Below, in pieces: positions 28,801 to 41,572 of a stretch of 64,000 nucleotides of DNA. The stretch covers positions 46,603,772-46,667,771 of the forward strand of contig CM031879.1 of assembly GCA_018697195.1 (NCBI GenBank), in the 5' to 3' direction. The stretch's first letter is position 1, and every line of letters begins with the position of its first letter. Under the pieces are notes generated by a model, which did no database searches, had not been told where the DNA came from, and was given only the letters and a program-made list of their open reading frames with translations. This DNA comes from Certhia americana (taxonomy: Eukaryota > Chordata > Aves > Passeriformes > Certhiidae). A program made the position numbers and the translations under genes.

Positions 28801-29732
28801 ATAGTCTTTGTTGTCATTCAAAGGAGAATGCTGGCCAGGTCACCAGTGTCGGCTGGTCTCTCTTCATAAATGCCTCATCTTGTTTTTCTACCTCCAGTCA
28901 GTGGCATGCCACAGAAACTGGAACACAACAGCTGATGTTCATTTTCTAGGGTTTCATTTAACCTCTTTGAAAGAGCTGCTTGAGACAGACACCAGAAGTC
29001 TGTGCAACCCCTATTTACCATTTTTGCTGAGAGAGAATGAGATTCACCCCTTATTTTTAGTATTTATTGGAGTTAGTTGGACTTCAGGAGTAGTTGATCA
29101 AAAACTTAGCTGCAGACTGGGAAAGGTTGTCTAATGCAGGGCCTGATGGAACTTCTTGTTCCTCACAATGCAAGAGGAAGAACAACTCAGGGGCTTGCCT
29201 GAGCAGCCTTTTCATGTCTGTAAGCCACAACCCCCAACAAAATAAACACAGCCTTTTTTTCCTCCTTTTCTACACTAGGTGCATTAAGGATATACCAATT
29301 TGTAGTTTTTAACAACATATGTCCTTACCTTTTTGATTTGTAAGCATGTGTATATGTCTGGAAATACATCAGGGTTCAATACTGGAGTAAAACTGTTCAT
29401 TGAGCAGCTGTGTATTGCATATCTGTGTTGCTCACAGGTAACTCAACCTGTTTGTCATCATTTGTCATGGTGTAACTCAAGGGTTCTATTTGGAGTTGTA
29501 GCCCAAGCAGGAGCCCCTCCTCTCACCCTGACATGGTATCAAGGGTATCTGTAGCTGGTCTCTGTCTCTCAGGCAGCACAAAATTCCCCAGTACCTCCAG
29601 GCTCATGCTGAGGTTACTGCCTTGGTATTGGGTGTTTATTGCAGTGTTCTTACACTTCACCAACTTCTCCAGCTGGATTTTTGGCCTATCATATGTCCTT
29701 ATCATCTAGGCAGGTCTGAAGTTCTGAAATTC

Positions 29733-29735
<3 letters not shown>

Positions 29736-29782
<47 letters not shown>
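29736..29782. repeat. (CT)n microsatellite
   Basis: About 23 uninterrupted CT units. Perfect repeats of this length are usually polymorphic. Confidence 0.95.
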
Positions 29783-29787
<5 letters not shown>

Positions 29788-32700
29788 CTTTTTGTACATT
29801 TTTAGGATCAGAACATTAATTTCAGACTCTTAAAACTTTGGTTTTTTTCTTTTCCAAAACTGAAGAAATTTTCTGCCGTGTTTGCAAAGGTATACCTGCT
29901 CTAGATCAGAAAACGAAATAAAAATTCAAACTATGTCTGTGATCAGGAATCCCATCCAGCAGCCTTGACTCTTACAAAAAGGACACACATGAAATTTTTA
30001 CTTGTCATTCACATTCATGTTTTAAAGCTCTCTGGAAATCCTGTTACAGAACAGACTGGAAAGCACCTCTCAAAGTCTCTGGTCCAACCCGATGGCTTTG
30101 TGAAGGTCAGCCTCAGAACTATAGCAGGCAGTTCAAGGCTTTGGATATTCACGTTTTGAAAACATTCAAAACTGAATGGGTGGAGTCACACACTATCTCT
30201 GGGCCCCTGTTCCTGAGCCGAGCAGTCCTCTTGGAGCAGCAATTCTTTGTATCTAGACAGAGTTCTGATTGTTGCAGCTTGTGCCTTACCTCTTCCCTGT
30301 TGCTGTGCCATTGGGAGAAGAATTTGACCCCACCCTGCCTATAAAATCAGCAGTTCATGGTGGTATGACAGGTTAGGACAGCCATGCTACATGAATCCCT
30401 GAAAATATTTAGCGGTGGTACCTGCAGGGCTTTGGTACAACTGTCCAGAGTAGCTTGGGGAATTGGGGCAGCAGCGGGTGTTTATTCTGGATGCAATTCC
30501 TGCAGGGAGCTGTGCCTCAATCCGTCCCTGCACAGCCAGGAGGCCGGGGGAGTGCAGATCACTACCTGCATTCTGAAACCTTTGGGAAAGAGCTACCAGA
30601 GCCTCAAAGACCAGAGTCTTCAAAGCTTTACTTCTTCTAACTGTAATTCCCTGCTAGTTCCCTGCTTGCTTTTTTCCTGCTTTCATGTAAACCTGACGTT
30701 CAGGTGAAGACCAGAGGTCTTCATCCTGACTCCAGCCAAGCCCAGCCTGCTCGCTCTTTCCTTCTTACAGACTCGAGTTTTTCGCACCCTCCTCTGCCTC
30801 CCTGCTCACCACCTGCCCCTTCCTCCATCGCTGCCTCCTCGCAGCCCTCGGTGGCTCTTGCCGACCTCCTGGCCTTGAGGGCTGTCTGGTGCTGCCACCT
30901 TAAGGCTCTTAATCCGTACTCCAGCAGAACCCTGTCTCTTCCCTGGGGACAGAGGGTGAGGAGCTGGGGACTGGCCAGAGGCCGACTGTAGCAGCTGGAG
31001 GATGACACAAAGCCCTTACCCTGCTCTCGCTGAGCCCGCTGCCTCCTCCACCGGCTCACACGGGAAAGTACAGCGGGGTTTCACAAAAGTTTTTGCTTGA
31101 ACCTCCTGATTTTGTGGCTTATGAGAAACCATCTTTGTAATGTGTGGGGCAGAGTCAGAGCAGATGAGGCAGAAGAGGAAAGTTTCTGAGGTTTTTACAG
31201 CCTGCCTTTCTGGCAGGGATGGCAGCGCTGCTGCTTGCCTGTCACCCCTGTGGAGAGAGAGGGCTTGAGGCTTATTTTCATCAGCTCTCAGCCACAAATG
31301 AGACGTGGGGATGCATTTGCACTCTGAATGCCTTTTGGTGGCAAATTTTGTTGTTATTTGGCTAATTGTGTGATCTGCAGCCTTTCCATTCCTGTTATGC
31401 TTCCAGCTGGAAATTCCTGTGCTGTGTGACGCTGAGAGGGGACACCTCTGACCTGAGGATCTGTCTGAAGCCACTTTCCCAGAGCAACCAGCCAGGAGAA
31501 GACAGCAAGATCAGTGGCAGCTCTCACACTCACAGCAGAGACCACAGAAGTCAGCTTGGCTGGGCTTGGCAGTTTTTTCCTTGTTTTTCTGCTCCCTCCA
31601 GCAGCACAAGCAGCAAGGTGTGCTTGTAGGAACCTATGTGGATTCTGTTTCCACAGGTACATGCAGGTGGTGGGATCCATCTGCCACAAAGCTGTCAGCA
31701 CAAGAGGTGCCCTTCACTGTCAGAAGACTTGCAGAGGAAAACAGGTAGCATTACAAGTAGTTGCTGACTTTTAATTCTGAGTGCAAAGGTTATCCCAGGT
31801 ATTAGGCCTTAGGTCAAAACAAAGTGAACGCAAATCAAACAGCTTTTGATTTGGAAATAGGCAATGCAGCATAATTAAGTAAATAAAGTAATTGAGGATT
31901 TTTATTAGGCCTTTCCCTCTTTCTGGATATGAGCCAATATGCTTTATCCTGGAGTAACACAAATGAGAAAGGAGCTGCAGGAAGGCTTTAACTTGCATAC
32001 ATAGTGTCTGTGTTCAGTCCATAGGAGAACTAAGGTTTGTCATCTCCATCTGTGGCATGGCTTTGAAATTTTTCAGGGTTTTGTGGTTTTTTAAAGCAAC
32101 CCCACATAAAGTTTTAAAGTGTTATTACCTCAAAAGCATTCCTATTTCATGGCTAGCTCAGCCCTGCATGAGTTGCTGGTGCTCAGGGACACCTCATTCT
32201 GAACTGCAAGTGCTGGGCCACACAGCCATTCCCAGAGAACCTGGGATTCAGCAGGTTTAGGAAGCTGCTGCTCCTGTGCAGGTGGGGAGGCTGGTTATGT
32301 CAAGGAGCTTTGCTGTTTTGCCATCAGAGGGAAAGTGCAGGCCCTGACACTTCCCAGGGCACTTCCCTACCACTCATCAGCTGCATGGCATTTTGATGGC
32401 TTTCAGCATCTTTCTGGTCTTTTTGGTCAGCTTAAAAATCACAAAAATACTTTCCTTTTCAGTTTCCCTCACAGTCACCATCTTTGATCCTTTGTCCTTC
32501 CTGCAGATACCTCCTCTAGGGATAACTCCTGAGTGTGAGTATTTTTGTTGATACAAAAACACAATTACAAATGAGCACAGAAAAGTAAGCTTCTTGTGGA
32601 TGGTTTCTATGAGAGTGTAGCAAGTACTACTGGCAACAGTAACCTACAGATCATTCAGTATGGAGCTCCAAAGACACCTGACACTGAAAGCCCAGCAGTG

Positions 32701-35540
32701 AGGTCTTGCATGCGCTTCCATGATTTCTATTTCCCTCCATATGCTCCCACTGTTATTAATTCATCTGTGAGCACAATGGTGCCAATATTTCAAATTGAAA
32801 GTTATTCGAGGGTTTTCTATTCGTACAAAAATATGAAATACACATTCTGAGTTCCAATGCACATTCGGATTTGTGAAGCATAAACTATCATTGGGAGCAT
32901 CACACTAAAATCAAATATAAACAACCCTCATTTCACTGTCATAGTAACACAGAGCACAGAAATTCTCTATTTCCAGCACACTGAGCAAAACTTCTAAATG
33001 CTGACTTGTATTCAAGTCATTGTTTATCCTGACTGAAAAAGCGCAGATAAAACCATGAAAAATTGTTAATGAGAGCTTGACGCTGCATTATTTATGAAAA
33101 TAGGAAAATAATAAACTGTACTCTAGTAAGCATACTATTCTCTCAGAAATAATTATTAACAGAGGGTTTAAATCATCAAAATTGTATGTTTGAGTATTTT
33201 CAGTTTAGTGCATTAATATCATCTGGATGAAAAGTGCTGGGACATATGCACATTTTATTTTTGATGTTACAGTTTGACTTTGTTTTTGGTGTTACAATCT
33301 TAATAGAATTGCTTTAAGTTCTTCAGCTCATCATCTGCTGCCTTCATAGACTGCAGAGCAAAGGGCAGAATTTGGGAGATCGTGACTTGCTTGACAAAAG
33401 AATTGTCAATTTGTGCCCTGTGAGCAGCAGCCCTGTCCTCTTCTGCAGTTAAGCCTGGCCTGTCACCACACGTGCCTTTGCCAGTGACAGTCTGCTGTCC
33501 AGGCCATGTTGTCTTGCCCACTGCTTTCCTCCTCCCCTTGGATTTCTCTACCAGTCACTACTTTGTCTTATCATTAATTTCTGTCCCTAAAAGCTCCTCG
33601 GGTGCCTGCGAGTAAGACAGGAGCATTGATATTGTTGGGATTTGTGCTGATTTTTTAGTGAACAAAGCCAGGGGTGTCTTTTGTTTTCCAGAGATTGCCA
33701 GGAGAATCTGGCAATGGTTTGTAGTGGTTGGAGAAGTATCTGTTGTCAGCCTGCTGTCACATGTGCCCAGCACGATGTGCCCAACCCTCAGGGACCTCCC
33801 ACCGCCCTTGAGGCATCTGCTCAGCCAGGTAGCATGCAATGTGTGACTAAGCAAGGTTACTAATTAGCTGCAGCAAACATCCACCAGGTTCATGCAAGTG
33901 CACTGAACCTTTGTCCACTGTCTTTTTAAACTAAGGAAAAATTGCAGTGTCACTTCTGCCTGCAAGGTTTTTGCTACCCTTTGCCACGAAATATGGGTCG
34001 TCCCTTTCGCATTGGCAGTCTGAGGCCAGGTGGGCAAAAGTGAGGTCTAAATTTCCTCAGGTAGTTACTCATGTTTGATGTCCTGTGCTTTAGTTCCCCT
34101 ACAGTTTCACCTCAAACGTATGGGGAGCAGATAGCTGCTGCCCTTCCTCTGGAGAGACTGGCACAGGAGGGCCCCTAGCTTGGCACGGCTCTGCTGCTTC
34201 TGTAGAATCTGCTGCATCTGCCAGCACTGGCCTAAGGCAAGCACACAAAAAGATGGTGTATGAGAGGCGTGTGTCTGCACACCTTGTCACAAGGTGTCAC
34301 ACAGGGACAAGCCACCTAACACGAGTTACCCTACACAAACCAGCTGTGCAAATGTGGCAGCATGAGGGGAGGAAAGGGGTCCTGAGCTGAGTGACAGCCC
34401 ATGCTCACAGCACTGAAAACATGTGTGCAACTTGAACGAGGCAGGAGCTAACAGCATGCACTGTAAGAACTGCTGTGGCACCACCGAGCACATGCCTAAA
34501 CAATGAAGCAGATAATGTGCCACTTTCCCAAAACATGAATTTTTACTCTTACCATTAGAGCAATCACAGCCACCAAGCCAGCAGGAAGGTGATGCAAACA
34601 GAGATAGTCACTTTTACATTATTGACTGTAAGGAAATGGTAACAGCAAGTGTACTTCAGAAGTACTGCCTCTCTTCATCTCCTCTTTCTGAGATGTGCTG
34701 AGCACATGCTGCTCTGAATTCTTTCCTGGGAAGCCAGGAATGTTCAGCAGCCATCAGAAACAGGCTAATGAGCTTGGAGTGAAAAGATAGAGAATTGAAA
34801 TCCTGAAACTGAAATCTGACTTTCCTATGAGGAGACAGAATCACCCAAGGTTATTCTGCCTGCTCCTGAGAGCCGTAAGCACCAGAGCAAAATGTAGTTC
34901 TCTTTTTAGCCAGATTAGCTTTGTTTTTGTTTTTTTTTTTTAATTCATAAATAACTGAATTGAGGACCTAACTATGAAAAAGCAGCATCCCTGACTATCC
35001 TTCCAAGGCATGAAAACAGCAACAAAATGCTTCCTTTTAAAAATTCTCTCTGCCAGAAGAAAAAGATCACAGCTAGACATTTCCTGGAACAAAAGAGTCT
35101 TCAGATTAGCTATTTATCTATTTTAATCTCAATTTGAGATCATTGGCAACCTATGTCTTTGCTTTCCAATAATTATGGTATCAGTGCTCATTAATGCCCT
35201 TTGCACCAAGATTTGCGGATTCTTTATCACAACTGAATAAACAACTCCACTAAACACATTATGCAAGCAAGGAAATGGAGCTAGCAGCCAGCTGAGTGCT
35301 GCCCTCTCAGGCACAACCGCTGAGGTTTAAGCTTATGCTTCAGGGTAGGCTTGTGAAATCCACGAAGCCTAGACCTTCAGGGATGTTGCAATCCCAAAAT
35401 GCATGCAAAGTGGAGTACATCATGTCATCTCTTTACATTTGATTACAATCCCTTCATTTCAGAATTTTGGTTTATTTCTTTAAATCAAATTTAATTTTAT
35501 TATAAAATCTGTCATACTCAGATTGTTTCACTTCCTTCTC

Positions 35541-36172
35541 TGATTTCAAGATTTCAATGAGTAACAATTTGGCTTGGTTTGGTCCATTTCCCTGCACTTC
35601 ATACCAATCCAGTCCATTTTATTATTTTCACTTTGTTTCAGAATTTTTTTCTTTCTTTTTTTAGCATTTAATTTCATCCCTTTCCTCTCCTGTCCGTTCA
35701 TGTCATTCCCTGATTTCAGGATTTCAATGAGTACAATTTTCAGTGAGTATAATTTTGACAAGTTTCACTCCTTACATTACCTCATCTCCCAAAATCAGGG
35801 AAAGATGGTAAACAGACAGAAGAAATTGAAGGAATGAAATGCTAAAAAAAGAAGAGAGAAAATTCTGAAACAAGTTGAAAGCAATAAAAGCGAATGGGAT
35901 GACCTGATGTGCAGAGAAGCTTGCCCAATTGATCCTCATTGAAACCTTGAACTCAAAGTGAACAAACACTCTGGAAATGAGATATGATGAAATAAAATGC
36001 AATTGGAAAACAAACAAACAAACAAAATTTTGAAATGGACTGACTATGACCAAATGTACTGAGATGAAATGAGATGCAGTGAAAAGCACCAAAACTTGCC
36101 AAAATTATTCCCATTGAAATCCCAAAATCAGAGAAGGAAGGTAAACAAACAGACAGAAGAAGAAATGGAAGA
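35541..36172. repeat. Mixed direct/inverted repeat cluster, ~170-bp units
   Basis: Two plus-oriented units begin with almost identical TGATTTCA(A/G)GATTTCAATGAG at 35541 and 35711. The reverse complement of 35831-35955 matches the first unit over about 125 bases (TTTCAATGAG, TTGTTTCAGAATTTT and TTTTTTTAGCATTT occur in both). The reverse complement of about 36088-36135 matches the start of the second unit. A direct repeat also links 35788-35831 with 36121-36172 (CCAAAATCAG, GGTAAACA and CAGACAGAAGAA). The unit family is not identified; it could be a local satellite-like duplication or a terminal-inverted-repeat element. Confidence 0.75.
36007..36027. repeat. (CAAA)n microsatellite
   Basis: About five CAAA units inside the repeat cluster, with the complementary TTTG character expected in the opposite orientation. 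Confidence 0.8.
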
Positions 36173-36826
36173 AGAGTCATACAGGATCACATCCATGGAA
36201 TAGGGAATTATTTCTGCCAGGCTAATTAAAGCCATAGAAAACACAGGAAAAAAAAGTTAGAATCTTAAAATGCATTCTTTATTGATCCAGGTCTCAAAGA
36301 AAGTGTGTTCTAACAGCAATCTGCTGGTTTGCAAAACAAGTTTTATATTGCTGTCTGCATTTTCCATTGCATACAGGAATTTGTAGGCTTCATATACAAA
36401 TAGGAAAACTGTTAAAAGTTTGCTGTATTCTCGTACTAAATGACAGAATTAAAATATGCACAAATCACAACCAGGGCATCTCCAACTCTAGAAGTTTAGG
36501 AAAAATATAAGCAAATAAAATTGTTATAAACTGAGCAGTGTCATGGCTCAGTGTCACAGGGCAAATTAATGGCAGAAACTAAACCAAGATGCTTTTGTCT
36601 GTCTGGCTTCCAAAACATGGATTTAATTACACCGTTATTTCCAAAGGTGTCCGTTGATCTCACACTTTAGGCAAGTAGGATGAATTTTCCCAGATGGACT
36701 TAAATGGAAAAAAAATTAATAACAGAGTTTTAGCCAGTAACTGTGCCCAAAATTCCCCAGGATGCTCTCATTACAGCAAAGAAAACCCCCAAGGTAACAG
36801 TATTAAACCAAAAATGAAAAGAAAAG

Positions 36827-36857
36827 CAGCTCCTGCACAGCTCCTGCACAGCTCCTG
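36827..36857. repeat. 11-bp tandem repeat
   Basis: CAGCTCCTGCA repeated about 2.8 times without mismatch. Short local slippage duplication. Confidence 0.85.
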
Positions 36858-38853
36858 AGAAACTTAAAAAGCAGGAAACCAAAACCAGCAGCTGAGGGAA
36901 ATCAACAGCCTATGGTATCGGGGGCGTAAGCCATATTTTTCTGACAGTTTCACAAGAGTGTGAGTCAAGGCAACTGCTGCCAGTCACTTTCTGAATGAGC
37001 AGGCATCTTCCCAGAGCTCAAACACATCACAGAGGTTTAATGGAATCTTCAGGAGGCATTTTGGACCAGTGCACAACCTGTGCAAAGCAGCACCTTGATT
37101 CATTACCTCCCCTTACTGCCTTAGAAATTGCACGTGCTGAGCTCTGTTCGGCTAACTCAGATTGGAGTAAGAGTGGGAACATTTTAACCTGTGAGAGAAC
37201 CTGAACTTGGCAATTAAAACCAAGCCAGCTTAACCCCAGTAAACGTGATGAGGGTGCTGTGGTTAGGGCCCATAAGCACCCTGGGCTTGTTGAACTGGTG
37301 AAACCGTTGCTGGGCAGCCTTATGTGTATATGTGAGCTCAGCCCTGGATCATGTCAAGCTCTGTGAAATGTAAGTCAAAATAAAGCCATTCTGCTCTTAT
37401 TGTTTCAATTTTTCAGCCCTTAATGTCCAAGGCTTTTCTAGGGCTGACTTCATCTCAGTGGCTGCTTTGTTCACCCAGTTATTGATGCTTGCAGCAACTC
37501 CCAGCTCACTCTGCCCAACTGCTCACAGCATCACTGGAGCCCATCTCTATGACATCTCCCAGCACCAGCACAGAGTTGTCTCTCAGAGGTGAAAGATGGG
37601 GCCCAAGACGTGCATTGCTTTTGGTACCAAGTTCAGAGTCATTGCTCTTTCAGGGCAAGGGACACGTATGGGGGTGGCATGGCATGAGGGTGATGGCATG
37701 GGAAGGGATGGCTGAAAGAAGGAAAGTTCAACTACAACTCACTTTGGTGATAAATGAGCTGGTGTGATTGATACAGGAAAAAGGGTAGGAAGCCATGGGG
37801 AATTTAAGGAAGAAGAGCCTGAAGAACAGATTTCTTTGCAATGTGGGAAGGCTGGCAGTAAGTCATAGTAACAGTAACTATGAAAGACTTGGTTATTTCA
37901 GTTCTGCTGACTGCTTTATTATGAACGAGCTGTTAGCACAGTCCATCTTAAGGCTGTAGAAGTATTTGCAATGTTTAAAACCCCCATCTGAAGGCCAAGG
38001 AAGTCACAAAGAACCAGCTGAGCCTAAAATTTCCTGAGTTGGGGTTGTGCTTCAGGCTAAATTTGTTTGGGAACATTCAGCCAAAAATTTTTTCATCCCT
38101 TTCTAACGGCTGACATCATTCTTAGAAATCCATTGTTTATCTGACCTTCTCCTAACCCGTTAGAAAAATTTCTGGTGATATTTTCCTTTCTCAGTTTAAT
38201 GCTTTGAAGCATTACACGCAAAATTTGGCAGGAGGCAGCTTTCTGTTAGGAAGACACATTGCACCAGCTCTCTAAAACTGTGCTCAAACTTGGCTACGTT
38301 ACAAGCACTTGAAAACCCAGTTTGCGTGCACTTGATAGAGCTCTCAGTTTTTCATCTAAAATTCCCCCGAGATGTCTGAGTGGAGCAGGTGGTGGTTATT
38401 GCTGGCTGCCAGGGGTTGCTGAGGGCGAATGACAAGTGTGAAGCTGGTCTCTGCCATGCACCCCTTGCCCCTTCCAGCACCAAAGTGGTTGGGGGGGAAG
38501 CCATCTGAGTGAAGGCAAAACAGGCAAAAGAAAGAATGTGTGCTGAAAAATGGAGGTGGAGGAAGGATTAAAAAAAAGTCTGGGACTAGGTGGGAGATCA
38601 TGTTTTCTGGGCTTAGAAGAAGAAAGGTTTCTGGGGTCTTCACTAGCCCCAGCTCTGCTGTAGCCTGGGAGATGGATAGACAGGGAGTAAGAGCAGCAGG
38701 CTTCACACTATCCAGTGTTGTTCCAAGAAGCTTTGCTCCACCAGAATGAAAAATTGCTGAGGTTTGTGTCCATCTACATCTGAGGTGTTAAGGGGAAAGC
38801 AGCCAGCCTGCTTCTCAGGTTTTATTAAAAACAAAAGTGTTTTGGCTGTTTTT

Positions 38854-39451
38854 TGTGATGCCCGAGAATGCAGAAGTCTTTTTCCTCCAGCCAGAGAGTG
38901 AAGAAATGGTTGTGAGCCGTCTCCTCTGTTTTTTCAAGGTTGTTTATTCTTTCTTATCTGTTACATTCTTTCCCTGACCCGAAGAGGTCTGTGCAGCAGA
39001 TCAGTTTCAGGCACAATCACCGCCCCTAAGGTAACAGGTATTTTTATACTAAAAATTACGTCTACAATGTTTACAAAAAGTTCACAATCCCTATCATCCA
39101 TATTAGAAAATCAGTCTCTCCTCTAAACCAACCAAAGGTGCCACTGTTATGGCAGAAAATGGAGCAGATGAAGAAGAAGGAGGAAGCCTGAATGCCATGT
39201 GGTTCCTCCATCTTGTCTTTTCTGCTTATCATTCTAAAAAACCCAGAAATCTACTTTTCACCCTGTGACTAACTGACTATCACTCCACTTAAACTCTCGT
39301 GGTCTATAAATCCTCACACAGAGATGGCAGTTTCTCCCAAGGGCTAAAATCAAAGGCACAGGAGTTTTTGACTCATTGCCATGGTCTCTCAGCCCCCTGT
39401 CTGGGTCTGAAATCATCCAGGACAGTCAGAGGAGTGTTCTGGACTCTGACA
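38854..39451 (-). mobile_element. Probable solo endogenous-retrovirus LTR
   Basis: Read on the minus strand the block starts TGTCAGAGTCCAGAAC and ends GGGCATCACA, giving the TG...CA ends of an LTR of about 600 bp. In the right order it carries a TATA-like TATAAAAA (about 39047-39054) and, roughly 110 bases on, AATAAA (about 38942-38947), with about 90 bases after it, a U3-R-U5 layout. No retroviral internal sequence lies on either side, so a solo LTR is the simplest reading. I could not see a matching target-site duplication with these ends, so the termini may be off by a few bases. No protein is encoded. Confidence 0.6.
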
Positions 39452-41339
39452 CCTGCTGGGATTTGAACAAAAAACTTCTGAAAGCTCATGGAAATATTCA
39501 TGCTATGTGACCAGTGCTTCCTGGCTCACTCTAGGCTTGAAGCAACGAGGGAGGGAAGGAAGCAAGTTTCTTTGGCCACTGGAAGGGTTTCACCCCACCT
39601 TTGTGGAGAGAGGAGTATGTGATGCTGGGTAATTACTGAAACAGCAGTTTTCATAAACAGGCACTAATCTGTCACCTCCATGTCCAGGGTGCCAAAGTTG
39701 TGATCCTGCAGGAAGATCTACAGAAGCTGCCTCCAGCCTCAGCTGGAAGCTGGGCATGTGCTGTGGGCAGCTGTGTGTGGCACCTTCCAGACTTCTTCTT
39801 TTGGTACTAACACTTACAAGGTCATTTGCCTCCATTGGTGGCATCTCAGAGGGATGCTTTGGGAACAAATGACTGCCTGGTCCTCACCCATGCATGATGA
39901 TCACTGTGGAAAAGCCCACCTAAACCACCTTTATGGGCAGGATGTGAACAGTAGGTGGCAAAATAGACTTTGAAGACAAATGCTGTAATTAACACCAGAT
40001 TTGTAAGTGATCATCGTCCATTCTGTGCACTGAATAAAGGGAGGGTCCTTCAAAAAGGAAATATAGTGTGTAATTATAATTGAATATGATCATATGGATA
40101 ATATAGACAAAAAGACTCAACTAAAATTGCCTTTAAAAAAAAAAAAGGCAACTCCTACATTAACTTGTTTCTGGATGCTTTGTTTTGCAATACTAATAAG
40201 TTTTTTCCTTTAAGCTGCCTTTCTGTTTGTATTTCAGTGTCTTCACTCTAAGAATGGTGATGTCTGCATGCAGCTTCTGAAATTCCACTCAGCTCACCTC
40301 TAAATTGACTGTGCACAGTCAAAGGCATGCACCCAGCACAGCAGGGCAGTAGTTAGCTAAAATTAATATGTATGGATTTGGAGGGGTTCTTCCCTGACTT
40401 GAAAATTGCTCAAAATATTGCTTTATTGAAAAGAAATGCAAATGAACATCTTTCATTCTTCAGAAGAATAATTACCCTTTTCTCTTTCTTTCTGCCAGAA
40501 AGAGATTTGTTGTCTATTATTTCTTTGCCAGCTTTGAAAACCGCTCTTTTGAAATTATGAAGCTATAGCACTTGTTCCACTCCTCTGCAGGACTGGCCAT
40601 CCATGCTACTATCCAAAAGTGGAGGAGCTGTCAAGTTTGTAGGAAAGGATCATTTACCAAATGACCTTTTGGAAAGATGTCAATTGGGAAGTCAGTGTCA
40701 GTGTGGGGTTTGTTTTCTTAAGCTGATGCACTTTTCAGGTTGCAGCTTTGTCACTTTATGTCAAAGCTGAGCCACAGGAAGCAGAGTGGCTGGAGAGTTC
40801 CTATTCTGATTGCCTTCCAGGGTGACATTCATTAAAATTAAATCCACTTCCTGAATTTTGATCAACCATCCTTGTTAGAGCCAACAGATGAATGATGGGA
40901 GTCCAACAGCCTTTGGCTCTAACCAAGGTAAGCAAAACTGAAAGGACCTATGTGGGTATTTTTCAGCTGAAGTTCATAAAGGTCAGGCTCAAAATACAGT
41001 GAAACAGGCAAGGTAACATCCTTTTACTGATGGGGTGATGAGGAAATGTCCACTGGCATTCTTGGGACCACATTTCCCATTTTTCCACTGTCATTTGAGT
41101 GCATGGGTCATGAAAATCAATGTGGGAGGAAGCCCTTGATCACCTTTTATCATTCAACCATCTCCTGCTCAAGCCAGCCCACTGAGTAGGGAACTGTTGC
41201 AGCTCTGTCTCCTGAGACCTCACACTAGAGCTGTTTGAAATGTGGTGGGTATTCAAAAGCCAACAAACTCCCAGGCTACACTGCAAACAGACCTCAGATC
41301 TGGTAGCTCCCCCAGGCCGGATTTGCCAAGAGTGATCTC

Positions 41340-41572
41340 TGTCCCATCAGCCACGTTGTTAATAACCTAAACTCTATCAGCCCCAGTACAGATACCTAAG
41401 GGATGTCACTGGTGACCATCCACCAGCTGGACTCTGTACTGTTGATCCCACTTCTTTCAGCCCCACAATCATCCACCCACTTTATCAGCTACCCTGCCAG
41501 TCTGAATGTCCTTGATTTAGCCAAAAAGGTACTGTAGAAAATGGTGTTACAGGCTTTGCAGTGTCCAGGAAA
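41340..41572 (-). mobile_element. Old CR1 LINE fragment
   Basis: On the plus strand this reads like the complement of the CR1 reverse-transcriptase region: CCCCAGTACAGA, AAGGGATGTCACTGGTGACC, CCAGCTGGACTCTGTACTG, CCACCCACTTTATCAGC and ACAGGCTTTGCAGTGTCCAGG appear in the consensus order. It has many mismatches and frame breaks, so it is an ancient inactive piece inserted with its sense strand on the minus strand. Confidence 0.65.

Noticed and set aside
30721..31701. Several open frames of 90-152 codons on both strands
   Set aside because: They overlap each other in different frames in moderately GC-rich sequence, without conserved motifs.
33300..33521. Minus-strand open frame of 73 codons ending ELKNLKQFY
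   Set aside because: It looks somewhat protein-like, but I know no family for it and see no flanking exon; chance or an old pseudogene fragment cannot be separated.
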